Shown here piece by piece: positions 1-6,690 of a DNA stretch of 64,000 bases. The position numbers and the translations under genes were made by a program. How positions within the stretch are numbered: position 1 is the stretch's first letter; every line of letters begins with the position of its first letter. The stretch is taken from contig NZ_JARKMX010000014.1 of assembly GCF_029360705.1 (NCBI RefSeq), positions 372,001 to 436,000 on the forward strand, in the 5' to 3' direction. The stretch is from Paraflavitalea pollutisoli. Lineage in GTDB: Bacteria; Bacteroidota; Bacteroidia; Chitinophagales; Chitinophagaceae. Under the pieces are notes generated by a model. The model was given only the letters and a program-made list of their open reading frames with translations, was not told the origin of the DNA and searched no databases.

Positions 1-842
1 AGTGCTTCGCCTTCGATACCGATCAGCAAACCTGGGTTGGTACAGAACTGACCGACGCCGAGGGTGATGGAACCTGCATACATTTTTGCAATGTCTGCTG
101 CCGACTGCTCCATTTTGCCGGGCATTAACCAAACGGGGTTGATGCTGCCCATTTCGGCAAATACGGGGATGGGCTCTTTGCGTTCGTTGGCCCAGTCGAA
201 CAGGGCTTTGCCGCCCAGGTAAGAACCGGTAAAGCCAACGGCTTTTGTATAAGGATGGGTGACGAGTGCTTTACCCACTTCGAAAGCAGCGCCATGTACA
301 TGGGTAAAGGTTCCGTCGGGAAGATTCAGTTTTTTAACAGCCTCGTTGATGATACCGGCAACGAACTCGGAGGTGCCGGCATGGGCGGGGTGTGCCTTGA
401 CGATCACCGGGCAACCTGCTGCGAGTGCGGTAGCGGTGTCGCCGCCGGCCGTAGAGTAGGCAAACGGGAAATTGCTGGCGCCAAAGACCACTACAGGGCC
501 CAGGGGCACGAGCATTTTACGGATATCGGGTTTGGGAGGGGTACGTTCTGCGTTGGCGGTATCGATGCTGATCTCGAGCCACTCTCCTTTCTCACAGGCG
601 TCGGCATAACTGGTCAGTTGAAATACGGTGCGTCCTTTTTCATTGCGCAGGCGTGCCTCGGGCAGGTTGGTTTCGCGCATGGCTGTATGGATCAGCTCAT
701 CGGGAGCATTTTCCAGACCGGTGGCGATGGCGCGCATCAGGCCGGCACGTTGCTTCAGGGACAATTTTCTAAACTGGTGGAATGCCTTCCAGGCCTTTTC
801 CATTACATCATTGATCTCGGCTACGGTTGCATCTTTATACAT
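1..842 (-). CDS. 2-oxoglutarate-semialdehyde (2,5-dioxovalerate) dehydrogenase, 3'-truncated by window edge
   Basis: Reading the minus strand from the ATG at 842 gives about 280 residues of an aldehyde dehydrogenase; the C-terminal part lies beyond base 1. Visible family marks are FGASNFPFAYS (NADP-binding loop and catalytic Asn), VGFTGS, FAEMGS (general-base Glu) and GQFCTNPG with the catalytic Cys. The wording fits NADP-dependent 2-oxoglutarate-semialdehyde dehydrogenase, which oxidises the semialdehyde to 2-oxoglutarate as the last step of hydroxyproline, pentose or sugar-acid breakdown. The next in-frame ATG upstream (859) is followed at once by a stop, so 842 is the start. The DapA-family gene just upstream on the same strand supports a joint pathway, although a terminator-like hairpin separates them. 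Confidence 0.85.
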   Translation of the reverse strand, partial: MYKDATVAEINDVMEKAWKAFHQFRKLSLKQRAGLMRAIATGLENAPDELIHTAMRETNLPEARLRNEKGRTVFQLTSYADACEKGEWLEISIDTANAERTPPKPDIRKMLVPLGPVVVFGASNFPFAYSTAGGDTATALAAGCPVIVKAHPAHAGTSEFVAGIINEAVKKLNLPDGTFTHVHGAAFEVGKALVTHPYTKAVGFTGSYLGGKALFDWANERKEPIPVFAEMGSINPVWLMPGKMEQSAADIAKMYAGSITLGVGQFCTNPGLLIGIEGEA

Positions 843-939
843 AGTAAACTCTTTTTACATGAATTGGCTAATCATCTTTGCCCGGCTTCCAACAGGGCCG
901 GGTCACAGTATTGTTGCAGCAATATACAAAGCAGCGGGG

Positions 940-947
940 CAAAGGTA
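940..947 (-). promoter_or_regulatory. TACCTTTG, TAnnTTTG-type -7 box for the aldehyde dehydrogenase
   Basis: On the minus strand the box reads TACCTTTG, a perfect match to the Bacteroidota primary-sigma -7 consensus TAnnTTTG. It lies about 98 bases before the ATG at 842 and just after the hairpin at 953-990, so the dehydrogenase may have its own start. No clear TTTG -33 box is visible. Confidence 0.35.
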
Positions 948-952
948 AAAAG

Positions 953-990
953 AACCGGGTGAGCTTCCCTGCCGGACGACTCACCCGGTT
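953..990 (-). terminator. Rho-independent terminator of the DapA-family gene
   Basis: AACCGGGTGAG and CTCACCCGGTT form a perfect 11-bp stem around a 16-base loop. On the minus strand it is followed by CTTTTTACC. It lies 8 bases past the stop of the DapA-family gene. Confidence 0.75.
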
Positions 991-997
991 ATATCCC

Positions 998-1933
998 TTA
1001 CAGGTAGTTATTCACCACCGAAAGATTCAGGTAGTCGGGTAATACGGGGCGTGTGCGCATGCCTTCGTCGATGATGGCCTGTACGCGTGCACGCTCTTCA
1101 CCGATGATGCGGAGACGGGGGGCACGGGTGTGCTCGGAACCGATACCGGTAGCTACCGATGCCAGTTTGATGTATTGTACCAGCTTGGCATCGATATCGA
1201 GGTCGAGCAATGGCATGAACCAACGGTAGATAGCAGCCGCTTCTTCCAGCTGACCAGCCTTTACCAGGCGGTAGATCGCTACTGTTTCGCGGGGGAATGC
1301 GTCGACGAGACCAGCCACCCAGCCATCAGCGCCCATCACGAGCTCTTCCATCGCAAGCGGGTCTACGCCACACATGATCTTGTAGCGATTACCGAAACGG
1401 TTGATCATCCGGGTTACGTTACTCACGTCGCGGGTTGATTCTTTCACGGCACCGATATTGGTGCATTCGGTCAGCTCTTCGAACATGTCGAGGGTGATCT
1501 CGATCTTATAATCGACCGGATTGTTATAGAGGATGATCGGGAGGTCGGTATTCGACGCGATCGTTTTGAAGTACTCTACCGTTTCGCGGTGGTCGCTCTT
1601 GTAGCGCATCGGCGGCAGCAGCATCAAACCTTGCGCTCCCCATTTGGCAGCGAGGGTCGCCTGGTTGATGGCTTCTCTTGTTGAGCCTTCTGCAATATTG
1701 AGGAGCACAGGTACCTGGCCGGCAGCTTTCTGGAGCGCGGTCTTCACCAATGCTTCTTTTTCAGCAATTGTGATAACACTGGCTTCGCCCAGTGTGCCAC
1801 CAAGGATCAAGCCATCGACACCAGCTTCGATCTGGGCTTCGATGTTTTTCTCAAATAAGGGGAGATCCAATTCATCATCGGGTGTAAACTGTGTTGTGAG
1901 TGCAGGGAAGACACCTTTCCATTCAAAATGCAT
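998..1933 (-). CDS. dihydrodipicolinate synthase (DapA) family aldolase/lyase
   Basis: 311 residues, a full-length class I aldolase-type TIM barrel. The family marks are GGTLGE (45-50) in place of the usual GTTGE, Tyr136 in ILYNNP, and the Schiff-base Lys164 in GAVKES. Its neighbour encodes 2-oxoglutarate-semialdehyde dehydrogenase. That pairing fits either the deaminase acting on 1-pyrroline-4-hydroxy-2-carboxylate (trans-4-hydroxyproline route) or a 2-keto-3-deoxy sugar-acid dehydratase. I favour the hydroxyproline route because Bacteroidota often encode this pair beside hydroxyproline epimerase, but the rest of the cluster lies outside the window. Lysine biosynthesis is less likely in this context. 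The ATG at 1933 is clear, and a possible -7 box TAGTTTTG lies at 1951-1958 on the same strand. Confidence 0.8.
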   Translation of the reverse strand: MHFEWKGVFPALTTQFTPDDELDLPLFEKNIEAQIEAGVDGLILGGTLGEASVITIAEKEALVKTALQKAAGQVPVLLNIAEGSTREAINQATLAAKWGAQGLMLLPPMRYKSDHRETVEYFKTIASNTDLPIILYNNPVDYKIEITLDMFEELTECTNIGAVKESTRDVSNVTRMINRFGNRYKIMCGVDPLAMEELVMGADGWVAGLVDAFPRETVAIYRLVKAGQLEEAAAIYRWFMPLLDLDIDAKLVQYIKLASVATGIGSEHTRAPRLRIIGEERARVQAIIDEGMRTRPVLPDYLNLSVVNNYL

Positions 1934-2194
1934 GGGCTTATAATTTTGATCAAAACTACGGTTGTACTGATATATTTGTTTGGCGGTATTTAATCAGTTT
2001 TAGTACAAAATTCGCAGGGTTGGATGGTAGATGCTTGCTGGCGCCTCTTTTACAGTTGGTAAATGATCGTTTTGCGTTTTCGGTTGCAGCTGCGTTAGGT
2101 AGGGTGCAAACGTTTCCGGTGGTCGTCTCCCTCCAACCATCCTGTGCCGTCTGCACCGGCAGCTATCTGCCGATCGCTATCAATATACCCATTA

Positions 2195-3505
2195 TTAGTT
2201 TACCAATTCTCCTTCCAGGTCGTAGTCGTAGGCCTTGGTGATCTTTACATACACGAATTCGCCGGGGGTAAGCCTTTTGGTGGTGTTGACGATGACTTCG
2301 TTGTCCACTTCCACACTGTCGAATTCGGTACGGCCCAGGTAACGACCAGATTCCTTTTTATCGATCAATACTTTGAATGTCTGTCCTATTTTCTCCTGGT
2401 TCTTCTCCAGGCTGATCTCCTGCTGCACTTCCATGATCTCCTGTGCCCGGGCCTCTTTTTCTTCGGCGGGGATATTGTCTTCGAACCCGTAAGCCGAAGT
2501 GTTCTCCTCATGCGAGTAGGTGAAGATACCTACCCGGTCAAAGCGGTGTTCGCGCAGGAAATCCTTTACATCTTCCACATCCTGCTGCGTTTCGCCGGGG
2601 AAGCCGGTGATGAGTGTGGTACGCAGGCAGATGCCGGGTACTTTTTCGCGGATGGTGCTGATCAGTTCGCCCATTTCCGCCCTGGTGATCTGGCGGCGCA
2701 TGGCTTTCAACATAGGATCGCTGGCATGTTGCAGCGGCATGTCGAGGTATTTACAGATGTTGTCCCTTTCGCGGATCACATCCAGTATTTCAAGGGGGAA
2801 CTTCGAAGGGTACGCATAGTGCAGCCGGATCCATTCCAGGCCTTTTACGTCGGCCAGTTTATGCAACAGCTCTGCCAGCATGCGTTTTTTATAGATGTCG
2901 AGGCCGTAGTAGGTCAGTTCCTGGGCGATGAGCATCACTTCTTTCACGCCCATCTTCACCAGGCGTTCTGCTTCTTCTACCAGCGACTCGATGGGGCGGC
3001 TCACGTGGGTGCCGCGCATCAGCGGAATGGCACAGAAAGAACAGGTGCGGTTACAGCCTTCGGAGATCTTGAGGTAGGCATAATGTTTCGGCGTGGCCAG
3101 CAGGCGTTCGCCGATCAGTTCTGCTTTATAGTCTGCTTCAAATTGCTTCAGGATGAGGGGCAGTTCCATCGTGCCGAAATAGGCATCTACTTCGGGGATT
3201 TCCTGCTCGAGGTTGTTTTTGTACCGCTCGCTGAGGCAACCGGTCACATATACTTTGTCGAGCTTGCCTTTGCGCTTCAGGTCTACCTGATCGAGGATGG
3301 TATTGATGGACTCTTCCTTGGCTTTGTCGATAAAACCACAGGTATTGACCACCACAATATTGTGATCGAGTTTCTTGTTCTCGTGCACCACGTTGATATC
3401 ATTGGCTGCGAGCTGACCGCTCAGCACTTCGCTATCCACCATGTTCTTGCTACAGCCCAGCGTAATGATATTGACCTTATCCTTTTTTAATGACCTCGTT
3501 TTCAT
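2195..3505 (-). CDS. rimO: ribosomal protein S12 (Asp88) methylthiotransferase RimO
   Basis: 436 residues, typical RimO length. The N-terminal UPF0004 domain starts with VNIITLGCSKN and holds Cys18, Cys56 and Cys90, the ligands of the auxiliary Fe-S cluster. The radical-SAM motif is C151-N-R-T-C155-S-F-C158, followed by AIPLMRG. The C-terminal about 65 residues form the TRAM domain. The enzyme adds a methylthio group to a conserved Asp of ribosomal protein S12. In Bacteroidota rimO usually follows ftsY and the L28/L33 genes; here a small barrel gene on the other strand sits between rimO and ftsY. The long open frame on the opposite strand is a shadow. Confidence 0.95.
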   Translation of the reverse strand: MKTRSLKKDKVNIITLGCSKNMVDSEVLSGQLAANDINVVHENKKLDHNIVVVNTCGFIDKAKEESINTILDQVDLKRKGKLDKVYVTGCLSERYKNNLEQEIPEVDAYFGTMELPLILKQFEADYKAELIGERLLATPKHYAYLKISEGCNRTCSFCAIPLMRGTHVSRPIESLVEEAERLVKMGVKEVMLIAQELTYYGLDIYKKRMLAELLHKLADVKGLEWIRLHYAYPSKFPLEILDVIRERDNICKYLDMPLQHASDPMLKAMRRQITRAEMGELISTIREKVPGICLRTTLITGFPGETQQDVEDVKDFLREHRFDRVGIFTYSHEENTSAYGFEDNIPAEEKEARAQEIMEVQQEISLEKNQEKIGQTFKVLIDKKESGRYLGRTEFDSVEVDNEVIVNTTKRLTPGEFVYVKITKAYDYDLEGELVN

Positions 3506-3522
3506 AATATTTAAACAGCCGG

Positions 3523-3554
3523 CAAAGGTACGCCGCTTCCCCCAAAAGTACCAA
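3523..3554 (-). promoter_or_regulatory. rimO promoter, TTG-N21-TACCTTTG
   Basis: On the minus strand TTG (complement of 3552-3554), 21 bases, then TACCTTTG (complement of 3523-3530), 17 bases before the rimO ATG. This matches the Bacteroidota TTTG / TAnnTTTG pattern in the -7 box and approximately in the -33 box and spacing. Confidence 0.5.
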
Positions 3555-3751
3555 TTAAGTTGATCGGTATAAGGGATTTTACCAACGCTTCCCAGGGCGG
3601 GAATGGGCTATTCGCACTACTGTCCATTGGGGCCCGCCGCGGTTATTATCTCATGGTTTGCAGGTATTTATGACCAGTATTTTTGAGATTTAGGTATCTT
3701 GCGGCCCATTTGGCACAATATTTATAATTACGAGCACTAAATAAACTAGAC

Positions 3752-4228
3752 ATGAAAAAAGTAACCATTGTTGCAGTAGCTATGATCTGTTTGCTGACCA
3801 TCGGGCAAACAGCCTATTCCCAATCAACCGGCAGCACGTACAAAACAGCCCTGGGCGCCAAAGTTTATTTTGGTAACGGTACCCTGGGTGGCGTTAACAT
3901 CAAACATTTCCTGAACAACAATGGTGCGCTGGAAGGCTCGCTGTTGTTTGAGAATGGCTATGTTGGTATTGAAGGTCTGTACGACTGGCATGGTGACATC
4001 GCTGGTGCGGCAGGTCTGAAATGGTATGTAGGTGGTGGTGGTATGGTATTGTTCCCTACCAAAGATTACCTGGATACCTGGTTTGCCCTGCGCGGTACGC
4101 TCGGTCTGGATTACAAATTCACCGGCGCTCCTATCAGCGTAGCTTTTGATGTGAACCCCACTTTCCAGCTCGCTCCTAATACCGACTTCCACTTCTGGGG
4201 AGGTTTTGCGTTCCGTTTTGCGTTCTAA
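3752..4228 (+). CDS. small outer-membrane beta-barrel protein
   Basis: 158 residues. It starts with a classical Sec signal peptide (positive MKK, hydrophobic run, cut near AYSQ). The mature part alternates polar and hydrophobic residues in short strands rich in Gly and aromatics and ends in FAFRFAF, the aromatic C-terminus typical of outer-membrane barrels. The size suggests an 8-stranded barrel, perhaps OmpW- or OmpX-like in architecture, but I do not recognise a named family. It is transcribed against the flanking ftsY and rimO genes, splitting a gene order normally kept in Bacteroidota. Confidence 0.7.
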   Translation: MKKVTIVAVAMICLLTIGQTAYSQSTGSTYKTALGAKVYFGNGTLGGVNIKHFLNNNGALEGSLLFENGYVGIEGLYDWHGDIAGAAGLKWYVGGGGMVLFPTKDYLDTWFALRGTLGLDYKFTGAPISVAFDVNPTFQLAPNTDFHFWGGFAFRFAF

Positions 4229-4258
4229 TCCGTGAAGAAAGAATTTGCCTGCATAGAG

Positions 4259-4288
4259 AAAGGGCGTGTTGTCACCAACACGCCCTTT
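4259..4288. terminator. bidirectional terminator between the barrel gene and ftsY
   Basis: AGGGCGTGTTG and CAACACGCCCT form a perfect 11-bp stem with a TCAC loop. A-rich sequence stands on one side and T-rich on the other, so it can serve both convergent genes. Confidence 0.85.
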
Positions 4289-4328
4289 TCTTATTGTGAT
4301 TATTTGTGCGCTTTTTTGCTGATCCGGG

Positions 4329-5297
4329 TTAGTCTTTCTTCTCCAGGTTGAAGAGGCTATCGACGAACTCGTGTTTGTCGAAGACGAGCAGGTCTTCCAT
4401 CTTTTCACCCATTCCGATAAACTTGACGGGGATCTTGAACTGGTTGGCAATCGCCAATACGACGCCGCCCTTGGCGGTACCGTCGAGCTTGGTAATGGCC
4501 AGGGCCGATACATCGGTGGCAGCGGTAAACTGGCGGGCCTGTTCCAGGGCGTTCTGCCCGGTTGAGCCATCCAGTACCAGCAATACTTCATGTGGTGCTT
4601 CGGGAATATGTTTTTGAATAACCCGTTTGATCTTGCTCAGCTCATCCATGAGGTGGGCTTTGTTGTGCAGGCGGCCGGCGGTATCAATGATCACTACGTC
4701 GGCGCCTTTTGACACGCCACTCTGAACAGTATCGAAAGCGACGGAGGCGGGGTCGGCGCCCATGCCCTGCTTCACGATGGGTACTCCTACCCGATCGCTC
4801 CAGATGGTCAGTTGGTCGACGGCGGCGGCCCGGAAAGTATCGGCAGCACCGAGCAATACGGATTTACCGGCTTTCTTGAAGTTGTAGGCCAGTTTACCGA
4901 TGGTGGTGGTTTTACCCACCCCATTCACGCCCACTACGAGGATGACGAAGGGTTTGGCGGGCAGTGTCGAGTCGAATGAATAAGCGGACGCCTCGGGGGC
5001 ATCTACCAGCAGGCTTTCGATCTCCTGTTGCAGGATGCCATTGAGTTCAGCAGTATTGAGGTACTTGTCTTTCGATACGCGTTTTTCAATGCGTTCGATG
5101 ATCTGCACGGTGGTTTCGATACCCACGTCGGCACTGACCAGGGCTTCTTCGAGGTTATCCAATACTTCGTCGTCGACCGTACTTTTACCAGCAATGGCTT
5201 TGGTCAGCTTTGACAGGAAGCCGGTCTTCGTTTTCTCCAACCCCTGGTCGAGTGTTTCTTTCTCTTTTTTACCGAATAATTTATTGAACAGGCCCAT
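4329..5297 (-). CDS. ftsY: signal recognition particle receptor FtsY
   Basis: 322 residues counted from the ATG at 5297 (MGLFNKLFGKK). A GTG 24 bases upstream would add 8 residues of no family character. The NG domain shows the G1 loop GVNGVGKTT (123-131), DTFRAAAVDQL, the G3 loop DTAGRLHNK and the G4 loop TKLDGTAKGG. The N-terminal acidic A-domain is almost absent, as in most Bacteroidota. FtsY is the membrane-side GTPase that docks SRP-ribosome complexes at SecYEG. It lies in the conserved order rpmB-rpmG-DUF4295-ftsY. Confidence 0.95.
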   Translation of the reverse strand: MGLFNKLFGKKEKETLDQGLEKTKTGFLSKLTKAIAGKSTVDDEVLDNLEEALVSADVGIETTVQIIERIEKRVSKDKYLNTAELNGILQQEIESLLVDAPEASAYSFDSTLPAKPFVILVVGVNGVGKTTTIGKLAYNFKKAGKSVLLGAADTFRAAAVDQLTIWSDRVGVPIVKQGMGADPASVAFDTVQSGVSKGADVVIIDTAGRLHNKAHLMDELSKIKRVIQKHIPEAPHEVLLVLDGSTGQNALEQARQFTAATDVSALAITKLDGTAKGGVVLAIANQFKIPVKFIGMGEKMEDLLVFDKHEFVDSLFNLEKKD

Positions 5298-5321
5298 ACT
5301 GCTGAAAGGTTTAATGAACAC

Positions 5322-5353
5322 AAAAAGCTGTTCCTATGAAAGAACAGCTTTTA
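5322..5353 (-). terminator. terminator after the rpmB-rpmG-DUF4295 operon
   Basis: AAAAGCTGTTC and GAACAGCTTTT form an 11-bp stem with an 8-base loop. On the minus strand the right arm runs into five T. It separates the ribosomal-protein operon from ftsY. Confidence 0.75.
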
Positions 5354-5374
5354 AATATTATACTTACTCACCCA

Positions 5375-5548
5375 TTATTTTTGAGCCAGGAAATCCTTCA
5401 CTTTCTCTTTGTGCACGATCTGCTCCTTGAAAGTGTAGGCACCAGTTTTGGGGCTGCGAACCGCACGGATCACTTTGGTCCAGTTCTTCGCTTCTGCTGA
5501 AGCCTTCGCATCCTTAACCTTCGAGTTTTTAGAAGCTGCTTTTGCCAT
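5375..5548 (-). CDS. DUF4295 family small basic protein
   Basis: 57 residues starting MAKAASKN, very rich in Lys and Ala, with the block NWTKVIRAVRSPKTGAY in the middle. It was found by translating the gap between rpmG and ftsY and is a common Bacteroidota protein in exactly this position. Its function is not known to me; the operon with L33 and L28 suggests a ribosome-associated role. The ATG at 5548 follows rpmG by 108 bases. Confidence 0.85.
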   Translation of the reverse strand: MAKAASKNSKVKDAKASAEAKNWTKVIRAVRSPKTGAYTFKEQIVHKEKVKDFLAQK

Positions 5549-5556
5549 ATATACTT

Positions 5557-5635
5557 AATTTGAAAATTAGCGAATTTGAAAATTGAGCATTCGTCATGCT
5601 CTGTACCAACATCTGTACTAATTCATTTTCAAATT
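5557..5635. repeat. 12-bp direct repeat AATTTGAAAATT with an inverted copy
   Basis: AATTTGAAAATT occurs at 5557-5568 and 5573-5584, 16 bases apart, and ATTTTCAAATT, its inverted form, at 5625-5635. All lie between rpmG and the DUF4295 gene. The inverted copy could pair with either direct copy in the transcript. Confidence 0.6.
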
Positions 5636-5656
5636 AGCACATTTTCATCCTACCAA

Positions 5657-5839
5657 TTACTTGATTTCCTTGTGCACAGTCACCTTTTTCAGGATGGGGT
5701 TGAATTTCTTCAACTCCAGGCGCTCAGGGTTGTTTTTCTTGTTCTTGGTAGTGATATAGCGGCTGGTACCGGGTTGACCACTGGTTTTGTGCTCAGTGCA
5801 TTCCAGGATCACCTGTACTCTGCTTCCTTTCTTTGCCAT
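5657..5839 (-). CDS. rpmG: 50S ribosomal protein L33
   Basis: 60 residues. [18 protein letters not shown] at the N-terminus and the basic tail ending VHKEIK are L33 traits. The zinc-binding CxxC pairs are absent (only one Cys), so this is the C-minus, zinc-independent form. It lies 28 bases after rpmB in the same operon. Confidence 0.93.
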   Translation of the reverse strand: MAKKGSRVQVILECTEHKTSGQPGTSRYITTKNKKNNPERLELKKFNPILKKVTVHKEIK

Positions 5840-5867
5840 TGTTATAGACTTTTTACTTTACTTTAAG

Positions 5868-6104
5868 TTAGATTTTCTCGCCTTGGGCTCTCAGCTCCTT
5901 CACCACCACGTTCAAACCTCTCTTGTTGATGGTACGGATACCTTCAGTAGACAGTTTCAGGGTAATCCACTTGTCTTCTTCAGCGAGAAAGAAGCGTTTA
6001 GTCTGCAGGTTGGGCAGAAAACGGCGCTTTGATTTGATATTCGAGTGGGAAACGCGGTGCCCAGACACTGGAACTTTACCTGTTACCTGACATACTCTTG
6101 CCAT
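5868..6104 (-). CDS. rpmB: 50S ribosomal protein L28
   Basis: 78 residues. MARVCQVTGK, the central SNIKSKRRFLPNLQ and the C-terminal LNVVVKELRAQG are typical of L28. It is the first gene of the rpmB-rpmG-DUF4295 operon; the ATG at 6104 stands 22 bases after a TACCTTTG box. Confidence 0.95.
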   Translation of the reverse strand: MARVCQVTGKVPVSGHRVSHSNIKSKRRFLPNLQTKRFFLAEEDKWITLKLSTEGIRTINKRGLNVVVKELRAQGEKI

Positions 6105-6125
6105 GACTTCAAAAATTTAGGACGG

Positions 6126-6133
6126 CAAAGGTA
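6126..6133 (-). promoter_or_regulatory. TACCTTTG, -7 box of the rpmB operon
   Basis: Perfect TAnnTTTG on the minus strand, 22 bases before the rpmB ATG. The -33 region is AT-rich but has no clear TTTG. Confidence 0.5.
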
Positions 6134-6242
6134 GCGATTGCTAATGAATAATTGAAAAGAATGTTGGGGATTTTCGAACAAAGATTGTCCACACTGTGAA
6201 TTTCGGGAAAACTGGTGGAATAATAATGGCCTGAATATGACT

Positions 6243-6482
6243 TTATTTCTTGAGAATCATTACTAAAGAGATCACAGAAGCGATGATGGCGATCAACTGC
6301 GCCAGGGAAGTTACATAGATGGTACGGGAAAGCTCGGAACGCACGCCGCCCAACTCCCTGGCCAGGTCTTCTTTGGTGGCAAATTTCGCGTCTGCCGCTG
6401 CAAACCGTTGATCTATATAGGCCCGGAGCGTTGCGAACTCACGAGTCATGCGCTCATCCAACTGTTTTATATCTTTTTGCAT
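6243..6482 (-). CDS. small coiled-coil protein with one C-terminal membrane segment
   Basis: 79 residues from the ATG at 6482 (MQKDIKQLDERM); a TTG 33 bases upstream is the only longer alternative. Residues 1-55 are charged and heptad-like, predicted coiled coil, with LRAYIDQRF and ATKEDLARELGG. Residues 56-76 form one hydrophobic helix, and the protein ends MILKK, so the tail is cytoplasmic or anchors in the inner membrane. The layout resembles small phage-derived or DUF1640-like coiled-coil membrane proteins, but I cannot assign a family. It stands alone between rpmB and ppk1, divergent from ppk1. Confidence 0.6.
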   Translation of the reverse strand: MQKDIKQLDERMTREFATLRAYIDQRFAAADAKFATKEDLARELGGVRSELSRTIYVTSLAQLIAIIASVISLVMILKK

Positions 6483-6690
6483 AATCTGCTCCAAGTGTTT
6501 GTGTGGGGGGGCCAATCGTTTTGGTTAATGTAGTTGCGCTGTACAAATATAACACTTTTTTGTTATTAATAAAAACCAATATAGGATTGGCGCAGGCGCC
6601 ACAATTGCATGAAAAACAAGATAATAAATAATAATTCCTTAATTTAAAGTTCGTTTTGGCTGCGCCATCTTTGGCGAAAGCGATTTCTAA

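Noticed and set aside
2144-3490. 448-codon open frame opposite rimO
   Set aside because: Antisense shadow: rimO on the other strand has all catalytic Cys and full length; the shadow shows no domain.
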